From Quillaja saponaria (Eukaryota; Streptophyta; Magnoliopsida; Fabales; Quillajaceae), in NCBI GenBank assembly GCA_029379385.1, contig CM055617.1, positions 7,254,001 through 7,318,000 of the forward strand: a stretch of DNA of 64,000 nt, in the 5' to 3' direction. Below are positions 57,902-64,000 of the stretch, one piece after another; position 1 is the first letter of the stretch, and each line of letters begins with the position of its first letter. The position numbers and the translations under genes are program-made. The notes below the pieces were generated by a model. It worked only from the letters and a program-made list of their open reading frames with translations. It did not search any database and was not told the DNA's origin.

Positions 57902-57981
57902 GGTGATGGTGTTAAATAGTGGGGAGGAGAAGATTATAATGGCCACTTGTAAGTGATTTTCATGCATGCAATGGACGTGTC
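57902..57981 (-). promoter_or_regulatory. Proximal promoter block of ZF-HD copy 2
   Basis: On the minus strand: GTCCATTGCATGCATG (contains the RY motif CATGCATG), ACAAGTGGCCAT, a pyrimidine-rich stretch and CCACTATTTAACACC (TATA-like at 57912-57918), about 106 bp upstream of the ATG. It matches 41411-41490 in order and sequence. Confidence 0.65.
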
Positions 57982-58859
57982 ATATAAGTAATGATGGTTA
58001 ACTCTGTAGGATGTTAGTGGATGGTCATTTTAATGAGGTTATTTTGATCAAATAATGGGTTATTGTATTTAAGTGCTCTTTTGATATATTGTATAAGGAT
58101 AATACATATGATAGTATAAAATTATTCAGTTAACTTTTATATAATATTTGATAACAACATAATAGTAGAGACTTATATTGTTGACCCATTTTTATACAAT
58201 GAGTAATAATATAAAGTTATACAGTAAATTGAGAAAGTGAATGATAAGACAATAGTATAATATTTTATATAATACAATCATATACGATACACAAACCAAT
58301 CCTTAGTATTTTACTCATTTAATTTTGATTGTCCTTTTGTGAAGAATATTCTAGATATAAATTATATCATTTAATTAAAACTACCTTATTTTCGTTTTTA
58401 CTCTTATTTTTATCAAATCTTCGACTCACCCTCGAATACAAAGCAAGATTTTTTAAAATTTTAACTTTTTTTAAAACAAATTAATAAATATATATATATA
58501 TATTTAAGAAATAATTTTAAAGTAGCATTTACTCCACTGTAACTATGTGTCTCACATATAGAATAACTTTATTAATAATATAAAATTATATTATATTTTT
58601 CTTTTTAAACTAGACACTATTATTGTAAAGTAAACAGATACATATAACTCTGTTTAGGGTCTTTTTAATCTCCAAAGCCAAAAGAAATAATAAAAATAAT
58701 TTTAATATAAAATGAATCAGTATGTATCAATAATAATATCCTATATATCTCCAAATTTATAACCATTTTCTTTTTTAGACTATAATTTTTAAGTCTTATT
58801 ATTTGTTCTAAATTGAATTCCTAGTGAAAACATATGACAAAAAATGACGAAATTGACAA
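57982..58859. other. AT-rich spacer
   Basis: AT-rich DNA upstream of ZF-HD copy 2. The stretch 58065-58310 has weakly complementary ends and may be an old MITE; an (AT)n tract sits at about 58487-58502. No gene. Confidence 0.4.
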
Positions 58860-59340
58860 TTTTTTTTTTTTTAATTTTAGTACAACGGGCCTAACGGGCA
58901 AACAAGAAAGAAACACTAAACGAAACGAAAAGAAAACGATGCCAGGCAACACCTATTATGTCACCAAGCAAAAGCAAATTTAAGCCATCAAGGGGACGAA
59001 CCAAGTGGTGGGACTCCAAAGAACCATCAGCAGCACTAGTAGCCAACCAGTCAGTACACACATTGCATTCTCTATAGACATGACTGATCTGGATAGACCA
59101 ATCTTGAACAAGGAACTTGTGAATATTCAAGACCAAAGTTCTATGAAGAGAGTCACTCCTATAACCATCCTGTAAAAATGAAACAACTGTCTGAGAATCC
59201 ACTTCAACTTTCTTGTACCCTAGGTTCCAAGCAAGGTGTAAGCCATGATAGACTGCCCAAAGTTCAGCCCTCAGAGCAGTACAATGCCCAATATTAATAG
59301 CATAACCAGCTATCCAGTTGACATTAATCAAAGCTTTGTT
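58860..59340 (-). mobile_element. 5'-truncated LINE relic: RNase H-like (RVT_3) tail with poly-A
   Basis: A minus-strand frame (58891 to about 59331) encodes the terminal RNase H-like domain typical of plant non-LTR retrotransposon polyproteins: TALRAELWAVYHGLHLAWNL, then KKVEVDSQTVVSFL and HVYRECNVCTDWLA. The catalytic Glu and two Asp are present; the first catalytic Asp and the whole reverse transcriptase are missing, so the copy is truncated at its 5' side. Eighteen bases after the stop (TAG 58891-58893) the minus strand runs into an A tract (58860-58872), the expected LINE tail. No clear target duplication was found. A domesticated RNase H gene is less likely because no ATG opens the frame. 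Confidence 0.75.
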
Positions 59341-60411
59341 ATTTTTCTTTTCACTTTGAGGAAATATAAAATAAAAAAAAGGAAAAAAAAGGAAAAAGAA
59401 ACCGCATATTAAATCATATATAATTTCTAGAAACTACAGGAATGTATAATTTAAATTGTTTTAAGATTTTTGAAAACGATTCGATGAAAAAAAATTGCTT
59501 TAAGAGTTGCTATATTTCCTCAGGAGTACATTTGCAACTTCGTTATTATAATTAGCAATATTGGAGCTTCCATTTTCTATTTTATAGACATACTCATTTC
59601 AAAACACAAAAAAAGACCCAAAAACATATTAACCTCAAACCAAACTTCCATGCCATAGTGGTGCTAAAATTGATTGCAAGAGCAACAATTCTTAAGGTTG
59701 TTGGGTTTGGGTTAAAAACTCGTTTAGTGCATCCGCATATTGAATAATATAAACATATATAATTTATTTGACAATATAATTATATTATTATTCTTTCTCA
59801 CCCCACGTATAATATAATCTAATACTGTCAAACATACTAGTAGACTAATAGACAATATAAATTTATACTATCATATTATTACCAAAACTACATATAAGCC
59901 AACTGATAGTCCTATGTATCCTATCATCCAAAATGTATCTTGTGATTAAAACTAAGAACACAAACGCCACTGCCACTGACCGCCAATGACCCATTAGACA
60001 GATCTGGGACCTTCACACTAATGAATTAGCACAAAATAGGGAAGATATGCTTGATATAACTACTGACCAGAGTATTCAGCATGATATAGTTGATCTTAAA
60101 GATAACATTTTTACACAGAATTATGAATTACATATGTCTGTGATCTGCTTTGATGAAACTGAACAAGCAGTACTTAGTCAGGTCAAATCACCAAATGCAG
60201 CCACATAGGTTGCATAAATGTTTTCTTTTTTAGCTTCACAAATATTTTCATTAGAAATTGCTGCCAAAGACTCTACCATGAAAATGCAGTTTTTATCTAT
60301 CTTCAGAAGTTGTATCCTGATTGTGCAGAAGTTCTGGCAGTTAGATATATTGTCATCAAGTGAACGCCCAGAATTCCTAAGGGGCAGTCCACTTTAGTTC
60401 GTAAACTCACT
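59341..60411. other. Spacer downstream of the CTD phosphatase gene
   Basis: AT-rich. The last about 400 bp probably include the 3' UTR of the phosphatase gene. No gene recognised. Confidence 0.45.
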
Positions 60412-63400
60412 TTATGTGTGCCTACGTCTTTTGGTATTCTCCTCACTGAAAAACTCCCACTTACCATGATTAAGGGTTGTAAAATCATCTAGTTCCGCAA
60501 TTGCCAGCAGGTACTGAGTGAGCTTCACAAGCTCCTGATCACTGTCTCGGTTAGAATGAGCCGTCCTGAATGGTTTGATTGTCAAACCATTCTGTGGGTT
60601 CATCACAAAATTTCTTCGCAGATCATCAAACATTATAGTGTTCTTGGAATTGTAGAACTGAAATGAAATCAGAAACCTTTAATAGGTCAACTAGTCACTG
60701 GTGGATGCAATAGAAAAGAAAATAACAAATAATATGGAGAGAATGGAACAACTTTAAGAATTCAGGAAAATGAGGTTGCAACAGTTTGTTTGGATATCTA
60801 TTTTTTCCTCCTAAAAAATGCAGAAACATGTTATGCCCTTGCGGTGGTGGTGGGTACAAACAAGACATGCCAATGCTTTCACATACAATCCCAATAAAAA
60901 TGACATGACTCTTATTACCAGATGCAATCCAGTATGATATGCTTGTGTTAGTTTATGTATATTACAAAATTTATTCTTTTGTGATGAGTATAGATATCAC
61001 TTTTTATACCTCAGGCAACTGGGCCCAAATCAAACCCAGTGGTTTGCAATCAAAGACCCCGCGAGAAGTAGACTGAACTGTGATCATTGCTAAATGGTCA
61101 AGAAGAGCGGTGACTTTGTAGTTAGGATTGTCAAGAACACCAAGCTGCCTCATCTTCAGGTCAATCCACTTCATGCTGCACATATGTATACTTATAACAA
61201 GAGCAGTAGATTTTATATATCAATTGCCTAGATGGATTAAATTGCTACATATTCATGACAAATATCAAGCAGCTTCGACAAATTAGACAGATGACAAGTG
61301 CTTGGGTTGAAACTTGAGCCTACATAGGTGAAATCTAAGAAATGAGCTTCTTCATTTTAGGTACATGAATCCACCTCTGTCGAGTTTTAAACTAATAAAT
61401 GGGAAGAGGGAATCAGCAGATGACGAAGAGTAAATCATACCTGGTTGCAGACCAAATCATGATGTCATATTCGGAATAAACAGAGGTTAGAAACTCGTGA
61501 AGATCTGTACATGAGAAATCAGAAATAAGCGTAATTGAAAAAGAAAAAAGTTATTAATAAGAGAGCACAGAGCAGGCAACAACTCAACACAGAGAACCAC
61601 TGACAAGGTCGCATAAGTTCGAGGGGGTTCTCTGCTGTTGACCGGTGATCGAATAAAGTATAATCAATATCCAGAACAAGCAGCTTTTTCCCTGCCCGGC
61701 ATGGATTTTGAAGCTCGATCTGCAATCCAGAACATGGAAAGGGCAATATGATCACCAAGTCATGAAATGTTGGCATCAACAACACATTTAGTCTCTTACA
61801 TGTAAGCAAATGCTTGCAACAATAAACATTAACTAGTTATGGGGTATACCAATGCAAATAAAGCACGCAGGAGAGTTAGATCATTGTCCAATCTTCTATG
61901 GGAAGAATGTCAGTGCTAAAACTACAGATTAATGGTTAATGATCATACAGCAATGTAATTTTGGGAGCAGTTACATTTGAATAGCCAAAATTGTTGCAGA
62001 ACAAAATAACATATACATATTTATTTATGTATATATATATATATATTAGTCCTTTGGCATGGACAAAAAGAGGCATGGAGGAGAGGACCCTTACAGTTAG
62101 AATCAAACCATCCTAACTAATAGAAAGAAGGGAAAACAAATATAAATAGAAACAATTTATGAACATAAAGAAAAATGATTGATGGATCTCCTTCATTATA
62201 CAGCAGTACAGGCCAATTAACTCATAAGATATGGCTTACAAATTACAATGCTCTTTAAGCAAGACAGTGGGCTCAAGCCTCAAATTGATGCTGCTTGCGT
62301 TTTGAGATATGTTAGCCAAACTCAATTCGGATGCCCACAGAATGTTGGCTGTTATGTGTTTTCTCACAATTGGACCAACTCCAATTTCTTATTCTAGAGA
62401 GCAAATTGCACTTCTTTCACTTGAGTTTGTCTATAGTCATTTTAAAGTGACTTTGACAGTTGTGTTTAATGTGGTTACCTTTTTTCCACCAACATTGATG
62501 ATTTTCTATCAGTGTATTTCCATTTGTTTTCATAGTGTGGAAATTATAACAAAGTTATACACATAGAATTTTTTTTTTATAGAATCACGGTTGAATCTTG
62601 ATGCCTATAACCTTCACATTTAAAAACCCTAATGTAATTAATAGAAAATATTACAGGGAAAATACTGGTGGGCAATGTATGTCAGTTTTTAAAACCATAA
62701 TTGAAAAAAAAAAATAGAGAAAATAAATTTCACCTCCAATAAATTGACATACCATATAGAACACTAAAAACTTCTGTAGTACAAAAGATTTATATTACTT
62801 GTGAACAGTAAAAATGTCTTGCTAGTTGCTATCATCACAGAAATCGTTTATAATCAGCATACTTGAAAGAGAGAAGTTTTAATATATATCGTAGTCCTAC
62901 AACAATATAAGCTTCTCACTTTGTCAAGCCTGCAAACAAATTGCATTTGACCTCGTAAACTCAAGATAATTTGTAAATCTATTAGTAAAACACTTCGAGA
63001 TTGGATTATTTCAGATGATACCCTAACAAAGTAGTAAATATTTCCCAAGATCACATACCCAAGTAAGTAACCTGATTTAATAAATTTTGTGGTTCCAGGT
63101 CCCTGAACTTGCCATGCAAGGAAATTGTGGAGATAATAAAATACAATAGATTGAACATACCATTAAGTCTAAACAACTGACTATATACAGACACATTACC
63201 TCCATACTAAAGAATTGAAACTAAATTGCATTTCAATATTAAGGGAGCATAAAACAGAAATAAAAACCCTTGCATGAATCAAGAACTACAGAAGAAGTTC
63301 TTGTGGCAACTGAGCCATATTAAACTAGTGCTATCGCTTGTAACTGTATTTAACTTATTTGTGAGGACAAACACATAGGTGGAGAAGCAAATTGATGAGT

Positions 63401-63646
63401 GTCAAATGTCAGCGAACCCCTTATTACATTGTGTGATGTTTTCCTGTGTAAGATTGGGGCGAAGGAGTATAGAAAAAGTCCCTACTCATATTGAAACTTA
63501 CCTTGAACTGACTTATACGTCTCCTTAGTTTTTGCTTATTGACTTCTTTGTCTTTGATATCGACAGCTTCTTCTTGCCCAATTTCAAAGTCATCAACAAT
63601 TTCCGGCATATCTACTTGATCAATGATTATATCATCCTCAGTAGTA
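60412..63646 (-). CDS. UBLCP1-type CTD/proteasome phosphatase, C-terminal part
   Basis: HAD-family protein phosphatase of the ubiquitin-like-domain CTD phosphatase group, nuclear; the animal member dephosphorylates proteasomes. Five exons are seen: 63502-63646, 61605-61719, 61441-61504, 61010-61175 and 60412-60657, all GT-AG and in phase, with further 5' exons beyond the right edge. The first visible exon is acidic, then basic ([32 protein letters not shown]). The catalytic FCP1 domain starts [18 protein letters not shown] (DxDxT nucleophile motif) and continues [39 protein letters not shown] and [20 protein letters not shown] (the DD motif). It ends [15 protein letters not shown] and a basic tail. 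Human-family spacing between the QFK and GKKLL segments is kept across the long 63501-61720 intron, so no exon is missing. The ubiquitin-like domain is outside the window. Confidence 0.92.
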
Positions 63647-64000
63647 CTGCAAGTTAGTTAATTTCAACATCAATCTAGCTATACAAGTTCACAAAGGGTA
63701 CAAATACAATTTCCGAAAATCTGTTCCTCGTTATTATAGGGGAACGTGGGGGAAAACAGCTGTTCTAATACCTCTAGAACCAATAACAAATTTCCCTTTT
63801 TCTGATCATTCATAATATTTAGGGGAAAATAAAAGAGTAAAGGGGAATAGAACAACTCAACCATTGACAAAATCTCCATTAGCACACAAAGGGAAAAAGG
63901 TCAAGACAAACAATTGTAAAAAGCAACATATTCTCACATCCCAAATTTCCATATATTAAAAATAAAACTATATTAATCAGATAAGAAAACCATAGTAGTT

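Overview
The window is nuclear DNA of a flowering plant, most likely a core eudicot. The genes are intron-rich with GT-AG splicing, intergenic DNA is very AT-rich, and the encoded proteins belong to plant families (class I TCP, ZF-HD, TRB single-Myb-histone, plastid-type ATP-PRT, caffeate-type O-methyltransferase). I cannot name the species. Eleven protein genes were rebuilt exon by exon; intron phases agree throughout, apart from three single-base frame breaks.

Layout from left to right: BOP1 ribosome-biogenesis gene (minus, runs off the left edge); caffeate-type O-methyltransferase (minus, frame break in exon 1); HISN1 ATP phosphoribosyltransferase (minus, 11 exons); NIPA-type magnesium transporter (plus, 9 exons, one GC-AG intron); class I TCP transcription factor (minus, frame break); a gene-empty AT-rich stretch of about 7 kb; plant YY1 five-zinc-finger factor (plus, frame break in exon 1); first ZF-HD homeobox gene (minus); telomere-repeat-binding TRB factor (plus, 6 exons); N-myristoyltransferase NMT1 (minus, one coding exon plus a leader intron); second ZF-HD gene (minus); a LINE RNase H relic; and a UBLCP-type CTD phosphatase (minus, N-terminus beyond the right edge).

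The genes are mostly unrelated housekeeping or regulatory loci and do not form a cluster with one pathway. Two local themes exist. First, the two ZF-HD genes, about 16 kb apart, are paralogues that share an unusual finger (Tyr where the family normally has His) and a strongly similar promoter block of about 75 bp. Second, telo-box sequences lie just upstream of BOP1 and YY1, and the window also encodes a TRB protein, a family known to bind telo-boxes.

Mobile DNA is modest. There are two non-autonomous hAT-like elements in introns with 8-bp target duplications (one in YY1, one in TRB), a head-to-tail dimer of a Tourist-like MITE, a 5'-truncated LINE tail, several degenerate tandem duplications and microsatellites. 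I see no rRNA or tRNA gene, CRISPR array or evidence for a novel multi-gene system. The most unusual items are the ZF-HD pair, the transposon insertions and the cluster of single-base frame breaks, which may be sequence errors.
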